A DNA stretch of 38,703 nt from a virus. The translations under genes were made by a program, and so were the position numbers. The DNA lies in the IMG/VR virus record IMGVR_UViG_3300025818_000055, positions 1-38,703 of that record; one strand, given 5' to 3'. Within the stretch, counting starts at the first letter, position 1. Every line of letters starts with the position of its first letter. The notes below the pieces were generated by a model. The model was not told the DNA's origin. It worked only from the letters and a program-made list of their open reading frames with translations, and did not search any database. Shown here in pieces: positions 7,822 to 14,235 of this stretch.

Positions 7822-8171
7822 GCGAAGATACATCCAGCCGCAACGGCTTTGAACGTCACTTGCAGACCGGCATCGCCGTCGTGCTTACGGCGATTGTCGG
7901 TTGGGTCGGCGTCACTATCACTGATCTGGTCAAGGGCCAAGCGCGGATGGACGAGCGGGTCGCGTCGATCCAGGCGCGTATCGCGTCGATGGAGCGCAAG
8001 CTCGACAGCATTGATATGGCGGGGATCGGCGCGAGGATTGAGACGCTAAACCGCCAGTACGGCGAGCATGAAGCCCAGCTGCAATCGGTTTGGCCACGCA
8101 TGCGTGAGATGAAGGAACGGGTCCAGCGCCTTGAGGGCCGGGCGGGCATTACCGCGCCCTGGAAAAACTGA
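7818..8171 (+). CDS. Small membrane-anchored coiled-coil protein
   Basis: ATG in an ATGA overlap with the previous frame. The 117 residues comprise a short N-terminus, one transmembrane helix at about 18-37 ('GIAVVLTAIVGWVGVTITDL') and then a long heptad-like segment from about 40 to 112 rich in Arg, Glu, Met and Leu. Similar small one-helix proteins lie in phage lysis regions and are sometimes called holin-associated or spanin-like. It has no lipoprotein signal. It overlaps the next small membrane protein, and the two may act together. Confidence 0.7.
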   Translation: MSEDTSSRNGFERHLQTGIAVVLTAIVGWVGVTITDLVKGQARMDERVASIQARIASMERKLDSIDMAGIGARIETLNRQYGEHEAQLQSVWPRMREMKERVQRLEGRAGITAPWKN

Positions 8172-8464
8172 TGACGGCCCCGGCGTCAGACCGTCGGCAA
8201 GTCGATTGGGGCGGCCTAATTTCCAAGCTGCCGCTGATCCTTACGCTTGGCGGCATCGTGCTGGCGGTCGCGCAGGTTTATTTCCAAATGCAGTACGTGA
8301 CCTCGAAGGTCAACCCGGAGGCGGTCGCCAAGTGGGAGCGTGAAGCGGCTGAAACCCGGCTAAAGGCCGAACAGACCCAAGACATCAATAACCGGCGGTG
8401 GTGCTACTGGAAAGCGATAATCGCCGGCTCCGACGAGAATAAGAAGATGGAATGTTTCGACTGA
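8171..8464 (+). CDS. Small one-helix membrane protein
   Basis: TGATG overlap with the preceding coiled-coil protein. The 97 residues have one hydrophobic helix at about 20-40 ('PLILTLGGIVLAVAQVYFQM') followed by a charged helical region ('WEREAAETRLKAEQTQDINN') and two cysteines near the end. The layout (membrane anchor plus helical periplasmic or cytoplasmic stalk) resembles its neighbour and suggests an envelope or lysis accessory role. No named family is recognised. Confidence 0.65.
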   Translation: MTAPASDRRQVDWGGLISKLPLILTLGGIVLAVAQVYFQMQYVTSKVNPEAVAKWEREAAETRLKAEQTQDINNRRWCYWKAIIAGSDENKKMECFD

Positions 8465-8465
8465 C

Positions 8466-8876
8466 ATGAAAGGAACACCCCATGCAATTTATAAGTTCCT
8501 GGCCGGCCTCACGGTCGGCCTAATCCTCTCTACCCCCGCTCGCGCGGATGTGGACTGCTCGAAACTCCCGCCAATCTATCAGGCGCGGATTGTTCAATGC
8601 CTCGATGCGCTGGTAAAGACCCGCAACCCCGGCGTGACGCAGGAAGACCTTGGCCCCGATGCGGTCGAGCTTTTCATGCAGGGGTATAACGCCAGCCCGC
8701 CGGCCTCCCGTGCCATCGCTGATGTGGTGCGAATTTTCTCCAAGCCGGGGAGCGGCAAGCACTTTGTGATTGTCGGTTTTGCGGGCCGCACCGTGGACGC
8801 CCTGGAGGCGCCTAAGAGCGTCGTGAACACATGGCGGGCGGGCAAGCCGTGGGTCGATCCTAACAACAGCCTGTGA
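8466..8876 (+). CDS. Putative exported small protein
   Basis: ATG one base after the previous stop. The first 28 residues form a typical signal peptide: short basic start, hydrophobic core 'FLAGLTVGLILSTP' and an ARA-D cleavage site. The mature part (about 108 residues) has two cysteines close to its N-terminus ('DCSKLPPIYQARIVQCLDAL'), which could form a disulphide, and a C-terminal segment 'HFVIVGFAGRTVDAL'. Export and position among envelope genes suggest a periplasmic lysis or exclusion function, but I recognise no family. Confidence 0.65.
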   Translation: MKGTPHAIYKFLAGLTVGLILSTPARADVDCSKLPPIYQARIVQCLDALVKTRNPGVTQEDLGPDAVELFMQGYNASPPASRAIADVVRIFSKPGSGKHFVIVGFAGRTVDALEAPKSVVNTWRAGKPWVDPNNSL

Positions 8877-8884
8877 GGTGATTT

Positions 8885-10057
8885 GTGTACCAAATCGACC
8901 CGAACCTTGAGCAGTACAGCACACCGCGACAATGGGAAGTGCTGACCGCGCTCAAGGACCAAGGCTCGGAGCGCACGGCGGCAAAGGCGCTCGGCGTCGA
9001 TAAAGCATACATTAGTAAGGTCAAGGCGGCGGTGCTGAAAAAGGCCGCAGCTTACGGGTATTCCCCCGACCACGACATGATCCACTGTGCCGCGCCGGGG
9101 TTCAGGGTCAAGGGTACGTCTACGCTCTACGACATGCAGACCGGCGACGCCCGGATGCAATGGGTCAAGACCACGGCGGATCAGGAGCGGCAAGAACAAA
9201 TCCAGCGCGAGTTGGTCGAGGAACTTTGCTCGTCACTGCCGAAGATCAAGCCGGTAAAGCAATCGAAATTCGGGCGGGATGATTTACTCGCCGTCATCCC
9301 GTTTGGCGATCCGCATTTCGGCATGTATTCATGGGCCGAAGAAACCGGGAACGATTTCAACCTTGATATTGCGCGCCGGGACTTATGCGCCGCCGTTGAC
9401 CATCTTGTCAGGCTGTCCACGGCCAACCGCCTGCTGATCGCCAACCTTGGCGACTTCTTCCACGCCGACAACCTAGAGGGTAAGACGGCGCGCAGCGGCA
9501 ACGTCCTAGACATGGACACAAGGCTCCCGAAGGTCATCCGCGTTGGCGTCGCGGCCATGCGCCAGTGCATCGAGACGGGCCTGAAGACCCATCAAACGGT
9601 CGAAGTCGTCAACGCGATTGGAAACCATGACGACGTTCTTTCCATGGCGCTGGCGATCATGCTGGCCAACATCTACGAGAAAGAACCCCGCGTCGTTATC
9701 CACGACCAGCCAACCCCCCGCCATTATATCCGACATGGGAAAACCCTGATCGGCATCACCCACGGCCACCGCACCAAGGACCGCGACTTGCCCGGCATCA
9801 TGGCGACCGAGCGCGCGGCGGATTGGGGCGAGACGCGACACCGCTATTTCTACCGGGGCCACCACCACCACGACAGCCTTGACGAGTTCAACGGCTGCAA
9901 GGTCGAGCAGTTCCGCACCTTGGCCCCTGGCGACGCCTGGGCCGTCGGTGGCGGCTATCTGTCGGGCCGGGATATGAAGATGATTATTCACCACAACGAA
10001 TATGGTGAATGGGCGCGGCACATTTGCTCGATTGATCTTCTAGGGGATGTTGCGTGA
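8885..10057 (+). CDS. Metallophosphoesterase with N-terminal helix-turn-helix
   Basis: GTG start at 8885 after gaggtgattt. Residues 10-60 look like a helix-turn-helix ('QWEVLTALKDQGSERTAAKA' then 'LGVDKAYISKVKAAVLKKAA'). From about 135 the calcineurin-like phosphoesterase motifs appear in order: GDPHFG (141-146), GDFFHAD (189-195), GNHDD (246-250), then 'GITHGHR' and 'YRGHHHHDS'. These residues bind two metals in nucleases and phosphatases of the Mre11/SbcD type. The N-terminal DNA-binding part favours a DNA substrate. Such genes are frequent in phages, often near the late region; whether this one repairs DNA, degrades host DNA or regulates is not known. It ends in a GTGA overlap with the endolysin. 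Confidence 0.85.
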   Translation: MYQIDPNLEQYSTPRQWEVLTALKDQGSERTAAKALGVDKAYISKVKAAVLKKAAAYGYSPDHDMIHCAAPGFRVKGTSTLYDMQTGDARMQWVKTTADQERQEQIQRELVEELCSSLPKIKPVKQSKFGRDDLLAVIPFGDPHFGMYSWAEETGNDFNLDIARRDLCAAVDHLVRLSTANRLLIANLGDFFHADNLEGKTARSGNVLDMDTRLPKVIRVGVAAMRQCIETGLKTHQTVEVVNAIGNHDDVLSMALAIMLANIYEKEPRVVIHDQPTPRHYIRHGKTLIGITHGHRTKDRDLPGIMATERAADWGETRHRYFYRGHHHHDSLDEFNGCKVEQFRTLAPGDAWAVGGGYLSGRDMKMIIHHNEYGEWARHICSIDLLGDVA

Positions 10058-10428
10058 TTTATGCCCACTGGTCGGAGGTTCCAGAAGATGCGTGGCCTTG
10101 CAAGTTTTTTTCGCCGCGTGAAATCGCGTGCAAAGGCACTGGCGAGATATTGGTCAACACAGCGGCGCTACGCGCGCTGGATAGCTTTCGGGAAAAAATC
10201 GGACGCCCTTTTTCGCCAAACTCTGCATACCGATCCGCCTACCACAACGCGCGGTGCGGTGGAGTTCCCCTTAGCAGGCATCGATTGGGAGACGCCTTTG
10301 ATATTCCTCTCACGCTCGGAGAAAAGGACGCTCTACATCGGGCTGCTGTTGATAGCGGCTTTAGCGGCTTTGGGCTTAATTATCATTCTTTCATCCACAT
10401 AGATTTAGGGCCGGCGAGGGCTTGGTGA
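10054..10428 (+). CDS. Endolysin, M15-type peptidase
   Basis: GTG start in a GTGA overlap. The 124-residue protein carries the M15 D-Ala-D-Ala peptidase signature: 'NSAYRSAYHNA', then S74-x-H76-x-x-G-x-x-x-D83 in 'SRHRLGDAFDI', and H115-x-D117 in 'FIHID'. These residues bind the catalytic zinc. It would cut peptide cross-links in peptidoglycan during lysis. No signal peptide is present, so it needs the holin encoded next to it (10428-10886). A second reading frame of 113 codons with a C-terminal hydrophobic helix lies inside it (see findings). Confidence 0.88.
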   Translation: MIYAHWSEVPEDAWPCKFFSPREIACKGTGEILVNTAALRALDSFREKIGRPFSPNSAYRSAYHNARCGGVPLSRHRLGDAFDIPLTLGEKDALHRAAVDSGFSGFGLNYHSFIHIDLGPARAW

Positions 10429-10886
10429 TGTTTGACTTGTTGTTGACGGTTCTTAGCGGCGGCGCGACCGGGATTTTAGGTTCTCTCCTTGGCCGGGTGT
10501 TTTCGTTCGCCGAGTCCTGGGTGAAGGAAAAGGAAAAGGCAGCCGATCATGAGCGGGTCATGCAACTGACCCGACTGCAATACGAATTGGGCGCCAAGGA
10601 AAAAGAGCTAGAACATGAAATCCAGATGGACGTTGCCGCCTCAAATCTCCGCATGGCGTCCTATGAACACGACAGTAAGACCGGCAAGGCGTCTCAATGG
10701 GTGATCGATACGCTCCGCATGGTTCGCCCTGTGCTAACTGGCGTCCTTGTTGTGCTGACAGGGGTTATCTTCTTTTGGACCGATAATGCCGGCCAGCAGG
10801 AAAGTATTATTCAGTCCATCCTCTATATGACATCAAGCGCGGTGCTTTGGTGGTGGGGTGATCGGGCCGTGTCGGCGAAAAAGTGA
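10428..10886 (+). CDS. Holin candidate (multi-helix membrane protein)
   Basis: ATG at 10428, in a TGATG overlap with the endolysin stop, is preferred to an upstream TTG. The 152 residues have a Gly/Leu-rich amphipathic N-terminus ('LLLTVLSGGATGILGSLLG'), a charged coiled-coil centre (about 30-80), and two hydrophobic helices at about 100-117 ('MVRPVLTGVLVVLTGVIFFW') and 126-146 ('SIIQSILYMTSSAVLWWWGD'). This layout is common in phage proteins beside the endolysin that are annotated as holins. It probably forms the membrane lesion that frees the endolysin. Confidence 0.65.
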   Translation: MFDLLLTVLSGGATGILGSLLGRVFSFAESWVKEKEKAADHERVMQLTRLQYELGAKEKELEHEIQMDVAASNLRMASYEHDSKTGKASQWVIDTLRMVRPVLTGVLVVLTGVIFFWTDNAGQQESIIQSILYMTSSAVLWWWGDRAVSAKK

Positions 10887-11089
10887 TGGCGGAAATCATA
10901 AAGTTCCCCGCCGACCCGTCGCCCGACGAGGTTCTACAAGGCAGCCTGGGCCAGCTTGCGGAAATCCTGCTGATCGGCTGGGACCACGACGGGAACCTCG
11001 TTATTCGCGGGTCCGTAGAGATGGAATCCGCCGTGCTGCTTTTGGAGACGGCGAAGCACACGTTCATAAGTGAGATGTTCGAGGATTAG
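10886..11089 (+). CDS. Small hypothetical protein
   Basis: ATG at 10886 overlaps the holin stop (TGATG). The 67-residue product starts 'MAEIIKFPADPSPDEVLQ' and has a Gly/Trp/Asp-containing beta-like centre ('LIGWDHDGNLVIRGSVEM') and a helical C-terminus. Small proteins with this 'DGNLxIRGS...' pattern are found in phages and proteobacteria and could be soluble regulators; no function is known to me. It is followed two bases later by another membrane protein. Confidence 0.65.
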   Translation: MAEIIKFPADPSPDEVLQGSLGQLAEILLIGWDHDGNLVIRGSVEMESAVLLLETAKHTFISEMFED

Positions 11090-11091
11090 CA

Positions 11092-11538
11092 ATGTATGAC
11101 ATCATCCTGATCCTCGCCGCCACCGCTCTTGGTGCGGTTTGGCGCGTCACAGACGGCGGCTGGCATCGTCTCCCCGGCTCGACCATCCTGGGCTATGCGC
11201 TCTGCGTTGCGGTCGGCTTCGCCGCTGCAGGCTGGCTCGGCATCATCCCCGGTCTGATCGCCGGTCGCGGCGTGACGCAAGGCTATGATGGATGGGACAG
11301 CATGAAGGTCATGGTCATGCGCGGCAAATGGATCGGCCCCGCCGCCTTATTCGCCGCCTTAGCCCCGTCGCAGATCGGTTGCCCGCTGCCCTATGATCTG
11401 ACACCCTACGCCGGGCTGTACCTGTTCCTGCCGTTGCTGGCGAACGCCATGCAGCCGTTCGTGCGCCCGCACTGGGACAACCGGATTATCGAGGGCATTG
11501 AGGGCGGGCTTGTCATCGGCGGGCTAGCGTTGCTTTGA
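11092..11538 (+). CDS. Integral membrane protein, last gene of the lysis cluster
   Basis: ATG at 11092, two bases after the previous stop. The 148 residues contain about four hydrophobic helices (approximately 3-17, 30-58, 82-92 and 100-122, plus a Gly-rich end 'IEGGLVIGGLALL'). I recall similar proteins of this length in phages of alphaproteobacteria beside the endolysin. It might be a second holin, antiholin or exclusion protein. The rightward block stops here; the next genes run in the opposite direction, so the two transcripts converge at about 11530. Confidence 0.7.
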   Translation: MYDIILILAATALGAVWRVTDGGWHRLPGSTILGYALCVAVGFAAAGWLGIIPGLIAGRGVTQGYDGWDSMKVMVMRGKWIGPAALFAALAPSQIGCPLPYDLTPYAGLYLFLPLLANAMQPFVRPHWDNRIIEGIEGGLVIGGLALL

Positions 11539-11745
11539 AACTTTAAGGTAGTCGGCCCATGACCCATGATGACCACGTAACCAAGTTGGTTTTCCAAGTG
11601 GCGGGCGGGGACACCCACGAGCGAACGGCGCGGCCACAACGATGCGGCTACGCCTGAGCAGTTCCCCCCACCACCGCAGCCAACTGACGCAGGAAGAGTG
11701 TATCCCGGCTAATCGACCATATGCTTCGTGAAAGCCGTTTGCCAT
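11524..11745 (-). CDS. Small leftward hypothetical protein
   Basis: ATG at 11745 is preceded by an excellent ribosome site (taggaggattt), eight bases after the stop of the zinc-binding gene upstream. The 73-residue product is Arg/Trp-rich ('SWLRWWGELLRRSRIVV', 'WLRGHHGSWADYL') and shows no family I know. Its end overlaps the last rightward gene by 15 bases. The ribosome site argues for translation; the composition is unusual and I cannot exclude a decayed gene. Confidence 0.45.
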   Translation of the reverse strand: MANGFHEAYGRLAGIHSSCVSWLRWWGELLRRSRIVVAAPFARGCPRPPLGKPTWLRGHHGSWADYLKVSKQR

Positions 11746-11753
11746 AAATCCTC

Positions 11754-11981
11754 CTATTTAAACTTAATCCACTTCGCCGACGGAACATGCGACGTTATTA
11801 GATCAGCGAGACAATCATCGCAGATCGCCGCCTGCACCCTATCGCCGTCGTGTTTGCTGTCGTAGCCGAACACATGGTCGATTTCGAAGTGGTCGCTGCG
11901 GCCTTCGGTGTCCTTCCGGCACACATCGCAGATCAGCCCTATGGTGACCTGTTGCAGCACGGTTTTGAATTTCATTGGCAT
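11754..11981 (-). CDS. Small zinc-binding protein (two CxxC pairs)
   Basis: The frame can start at GTG 12032, but ATG 11981 has gagg at proper spacing and gives 75 residues starting MPMKFK. Two Cys pairs, CDVC (about 18-21) and CDDC (about 56-59), with 'FEIDHVFGYDSKHDGDRVQA' between them, form a zinc ribbon-like fold. Small bacterial and phage proteins with CxxC...YGSKHDG...CxxC are common; they probably bind zinc and perhaps nucleic acid. It follows a 68-residue leftward gene after a leader of about 170 bases and precedes another small gene with a strong ribosome site. Confidence 0.65.
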   Translation of the reverse strand: MPMKFKTVLQQVTIGLICDVCRKDTEGRSDHFEIDHVFGYDSKHDGDRVQAAICDDCLADLITSHVPSAKWIKFK

Positions 11982-12121
11982 GTCAAATCCTCGTTTGTCT
12001 GGTGGGCGGGTGGGGCCTGCCATGAACCCCACAAGACGCTCCGTCTTTCGAGACGTGCTACGGCCGGCAGAATATCACCGTGTCGCCGCCCATAATTACT
12101 CGTTTCTGTTGTTGAGGTGGT

Positions 12122-12149
12122 AGGCAGGGCGCTTAACGCGCCGCTGCCT
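12122..12149 (-). terminator. Strong hairpin just after a leftward stop codon
   Basis: Arms aggcagggcgc (12122-12132) and gcgccgctgcct (12038-12049 plus 100, that is 12138-12149) pair with one bulged G and a 5-base loop. The hairpin starts at the TAA (12149-12151) of the 68-residue leftward gene. It has no T tract on the leftward side, so it may slow polymerase, protect a 3' end, or control the next gene rather than terminate. Confidence 0.35.
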
Positions 12150-12355
12150 TACTCAGCCCGTGCCTTGGCGATGGCAACGCGGGTGGGTTCAATGTCTGGT
12201 GTTTCGCCGTCTTCGTTTTTCCACGCGCCTGTTTCGACGCACTTGACTGCCCATTGAAGCGCCGCCAGCAGTTCCGCGTTGACTTCGCGCAGGCGGTCGC
12301 GCTCGGCGGTGAATACGTCAAGAGCCTGCATCATCTCGTTGTGCTGCGTGTTCAT
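12149..12355 (-). CDS. Small helical hypothetical protein
   Basis: ATG at 12355 has a very strong ribosome site (aaggaggaacagc); the longer upstream frame is not needed. The 68-residue product is helical: 'ALDVFTAERDRLREVNAELL' then 'AALQWAVKCVETGAWKNEDG', ending 'EPTRVAIAKARAE'. Small coiled proteins of this kind are common in phage accessory blocks. A partner or target cannot be named. It is separated from the next upstream gene by 66 bases. Confidence 0.65.
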   Translation of the reverse strand: MNTQHNEMMQALDVFTAERDRLREVNAELLAALQWAVKCVETGAWKNEDGETPDIEPTRVAIAKARAE

Positions 12356-12421
12356 GCTGTTCCTCCTTGATTGGCGGGAGTGGGGCAACTAGGCCACCCG
12401 CACCCGGTTAACTTCTTGCTC

Positions 12422-12568
12422 CTAATCGGACTTGCGGAGCTTGGCCGCGAAGTCGCGCAGTTGTTTCACCTTTGGGGCGGGGACGTAGACGCAAACCTTC
12501 TTCATCCCCGCAGCCTTCATGCGCTCGTAGTGGTCGCGCTGGCGTTCCTTGGTAGATTTGGCGCTCAT
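12422..12568 (-). CDS. Small basic protein, possible ribbon-helix-helix type
   Basis: ATG at 12568 overlaps the stop of the upstream 176-residue gene (ATGA) and the frame ends with TAG at 12422. The 48-residue product, too short for usual gene length limits, reads 'MSAKSTKERQRDHYERMKAA', then 'GMKKVCVYVPAPKVKQLRDF', then 'AAKLRKSD'. A basic helix, a short strand (KKVCVYVP) and a second helix are the order seen in small Arc/CopG-like DNA-binding proteins that start with 'K..R..R...AG...V...VP'. It may regulate the leftward operon. The overlap and composition make it a credible gene. Confidence 0.65.
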   Translation of the reverse strand: MSAKSTKERQRDHYERMKAAGMKKVCVYVPAPKVKQLRDFAAKLRKSD

Positions 12569-13095
12569 GCACCCAACCCCTTGAATTTGCTTTCGGGCGT
12601 AAATTTCCCGTCAACGTAGATGCGCGCCGGGAATTGATTGAAAAGCGTCCCCTTGCTCGAGCGCTTTAAGATGATGTCCTGCCGAACAACGACGCGGTGA
12701 TCGCCGACGTTGCCGCGAATGACAAAGGTCGGACCGTTGACTTCGCAGACTTCGCAGTCGGTGAGGTCGCAAAGTTTCTTTTCGAGCTTGGCGACGAACT
12801 CGGCGACCTGATTTTCGGCGCACTTTTGCGCGAAGCCGTCGATGCGCTCCTGGCTGCGGACCATCGGATCGCTATAGCCTCGGCTGCGTCCACCGTGCTC
12901 ACATTTCGCGAAGGCATAGAGGCGGGACTGCTCGCGGCAACCATGATCCCATGCGTCGTTGCTGCGATAGGTGCCGACTTTGCCATATTCCGCCTCAAAG
13001 CGATCAAATGACGCATTGAGATGCTCTACGACCTGCGCCTTGATAACAGGCACGAATTGGTCGAATTCGTTCTTGATGTTGGTAATTGTAGACAT
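12565..13095 (-). CDS. Hypothetical protein, first gene of a leftward operon
   Basis: ATG at 13095 is chosen over an upstream TTG; ggagg lies 12 bases before it. The 176 residues include a helical N-terminus ('NIKNEFDQFVPVIKAQVVEH'), a Cys/His-containing middle ('WDHGCREQSRLYAFAKCEHG'), a Cys pair in 'CDLTDCEVCEVN', and a beta-rich C-terminus ending 'IYVDGKFTPESKFKGLGA'. The Cys and His residues could bind a metal. I do not recognise the family. It is downstream of a good promoter with a palindromic operator, so it may be under separate control. Confidence 0.65.
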   Translation of the reverse strand: MSTITNIKNEFDQFVPVIKAQVVEHLNASFDRFEAEYGKVGTYRSNDAWDHGCREQSRLYAFAKCEHGGRSRGYSDPMVRSQERIDGFAQKCAENQVAEFVAKLEKKLCDLTDCEVCEVNGPTFVIRGNVGDHRVVVRQDIILKRSSKGTLFNQFPARIYVDGKFTPESKFKGLGA

Positions 13096-13119
13096 ATCAA
13101 ATATCAACCTCCGTTATCA

Positions 13120-13156
13120 TCTAACGAAATATCCCATAGTTAGATTATAACGTCAA
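13120..13156 (-). promoter_or_regulatory. Leftward promoter with overlapping operator-like palindrome
   Basis: On the leftward strand TTGACG (13156-13151) and GATATT (13133-13128) are 17 bases apart, a sigma70-type pair. The palindrome TCTAAC / GTTAGA (13120-13125 and 13139-13144, 13-base spacer) brackets the -10 box. It drives the 176-residue gene at 13095 and the genes after it. A repressor bound to the palindrome would block RNA polymerase. Confidence 0.6.
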
Positions 13157-13172
13157 CAGGAAAATACGCTCG

Positions 13173-13361
13173 TTAGCGTGTGGCCGCGCCGTTCCATGTG
13201 ACGTGGAACCAGGGCGACCGTTCGTTGTGGCGATGCCAACAATCTGGCATCGCGTAGGCAATCGTTTGTCTGTCCGCTTCTCCATACGAGCGCGAGACAG
13301 TTTCGGCCTCGGGTTTCGGACGCTGCGGACGCAAAGCGTTGGCGTTGTCGGCGTCGGTCAT
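13173..13361 (-). CDS. Small hypothetical protein
   Basis: ATG at 13361 with caggag nine bases upstream gives 62 residues: 'MTDADNANALRPQRPKPEAE', then 'TVSRSYGEADRQTIAYAMPD' and 'CWHRHNERSPWFHVTWNGAA'. It is Arg/His/Trp-rich with no family known to me. An 11-codon frame at 13395-13360 (starting MSATETQEPGK) ends in an overlap with its start and could couple its translation to the PAPS-reductase-like gene upstream. It is the last gene before the promoter at 13150. Confidence 0.5.
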   Translation of the reverse strand: MTDADNANALRPQRPKPEAETVSRSYGEADRQTIAYAMPDCWHRHNERSPWFHVTWNGAATR

Positions 13362-13398
13362 TTTCCCGGCTCCTGGGTTTCGGTTGCGGACATTTCAT

Positions 13399-14235
13399 TC
13401 ACTCCGTACACATGCAATCAAGAATACCGGGGCCGTCATCAAAGAAATCGCCCTGGCGGCTCACGTTGTCGAACATCGCGGCGTAGCTTGGGCGGTCAGC
13501 CCGGAAGGTCGCGCCCCCGCCCTTGCCGCGCGGGATAGCCTCTTGATCTAACCACCATTTAGCTAGGTCAGGCCGGTCGCGCATAATGCCCTGAATGGTG
13601 GCTGCTGATTTAAGGAAACATAGATCGCAGTTGCCGTAGGGGGTGGTGCCATTGATGTTCGGAAGCGCCAAGTCGAAGCCCTGCGCCTGCCAGAATTTCC
13701 CTACGATTTCCGCCGTTACGTCTGCGTAGACCAGCGGCATGACGTTATGCCAGCGATCGCGCGTCGGCTTCATCTGCCGCACCGCCCGCCGGGGCTCATC
13801 GGCCCGAATGCCGATGATGTTGGACCAATGGTCATACCCAAGCCAATGGCGCATCATTACCTTGAAGCGACGCACTTTAAGCTCTGTCGTGCAAAACCTC
13901 TTTACGGGGTTCGGCAGGAAAGCCTTTCCTGCCGTTAATGCCACATAAGGCTCGCCGTTCCTAGCGGCTGAATTATGGCTGACGGTCTTGGTTTTGTGTT
14001 CGGCCTCCGGGTCGTACTCAAGCCAAGTGATTGGGACCGACCACTCCTGACCGCACCGTTGCACGAAATCTAGTGTCTCGGGCATTTCTTTTCCTGTGTT
14101 GGCGAATGCCACATGCACATTTTCTGGTAGCGCGCCGTCGAAAGCGTCGAGGATGTGCCAAAGTAGGTATCCAGACGTGCGCCCGCCCGAAAATGAGACC
14201 AGCGCTGGGCCTTCGATGCGGTAGGGATTAGGCAT
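13399..14235 (-). CDS. PP-loop protein of the PAPS reductase-like family
   Basis: ATG at 14235 has aaggag six bases upstream. The 278 residues open with 'ALVSFSGGRTSGYLL', the pyrophosphate-binding PP-loop (SGGRTS, about 16-21) of phosphoadenosine-phosphosulphate reductase-like ATP pyrophosphatases. Further on come 'AFANTGKEMPETLDFVQRCG', 'RFCTTELKVRRFKVMM', 'IIGIRADEPRRA', and Cys-rich parts 'NCDLCFLK' and 'DCMC' at the end that could hold a metal or Fe-S cluster. Family members activate a substrate by adenylation, in sulphate reduction, tRNA thiolation or DNA phosphorothioation (DndC). In phages the reaction is unknown. It overlaps the methyltransferase stop by 8 bases, so nucleic-acid modification is a reasonable guess. 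Confidence 0.8.
   Translation of the reverse strand: MPNPYRIEGPALVSFSGGRTSGYLLWHILDAFDGALPENVHVAFANTGKEMPETLDFVQRCGQEWSVPITWLEYDPEAEHKTKTVSHNSAARNGEPYVALTAGKAFLPNPVKRFCTTELKVRRFKVMMRHWLGYDHWSNIIGIRADEPRRAVRQMKPTRDRWHNVMPLVYADVTAEIVGKFWQAQGFDLALPNINGTTPYGNCDLCFLKSAATIQGIMRDRPDLAKWWLDQEAIPRGKGGGATFRADRPSYAAMFDNVSRQGDFFDDGPGILDCMCTE

Noticed and set aside
11557-11655. Short rightward frame (about 32 codons) starting MTHDDHV in the convergent region
   Set aside because: The ribosome site is poorer than that of the leftward frame in the same place, and the rightward block appears to end at 11538.
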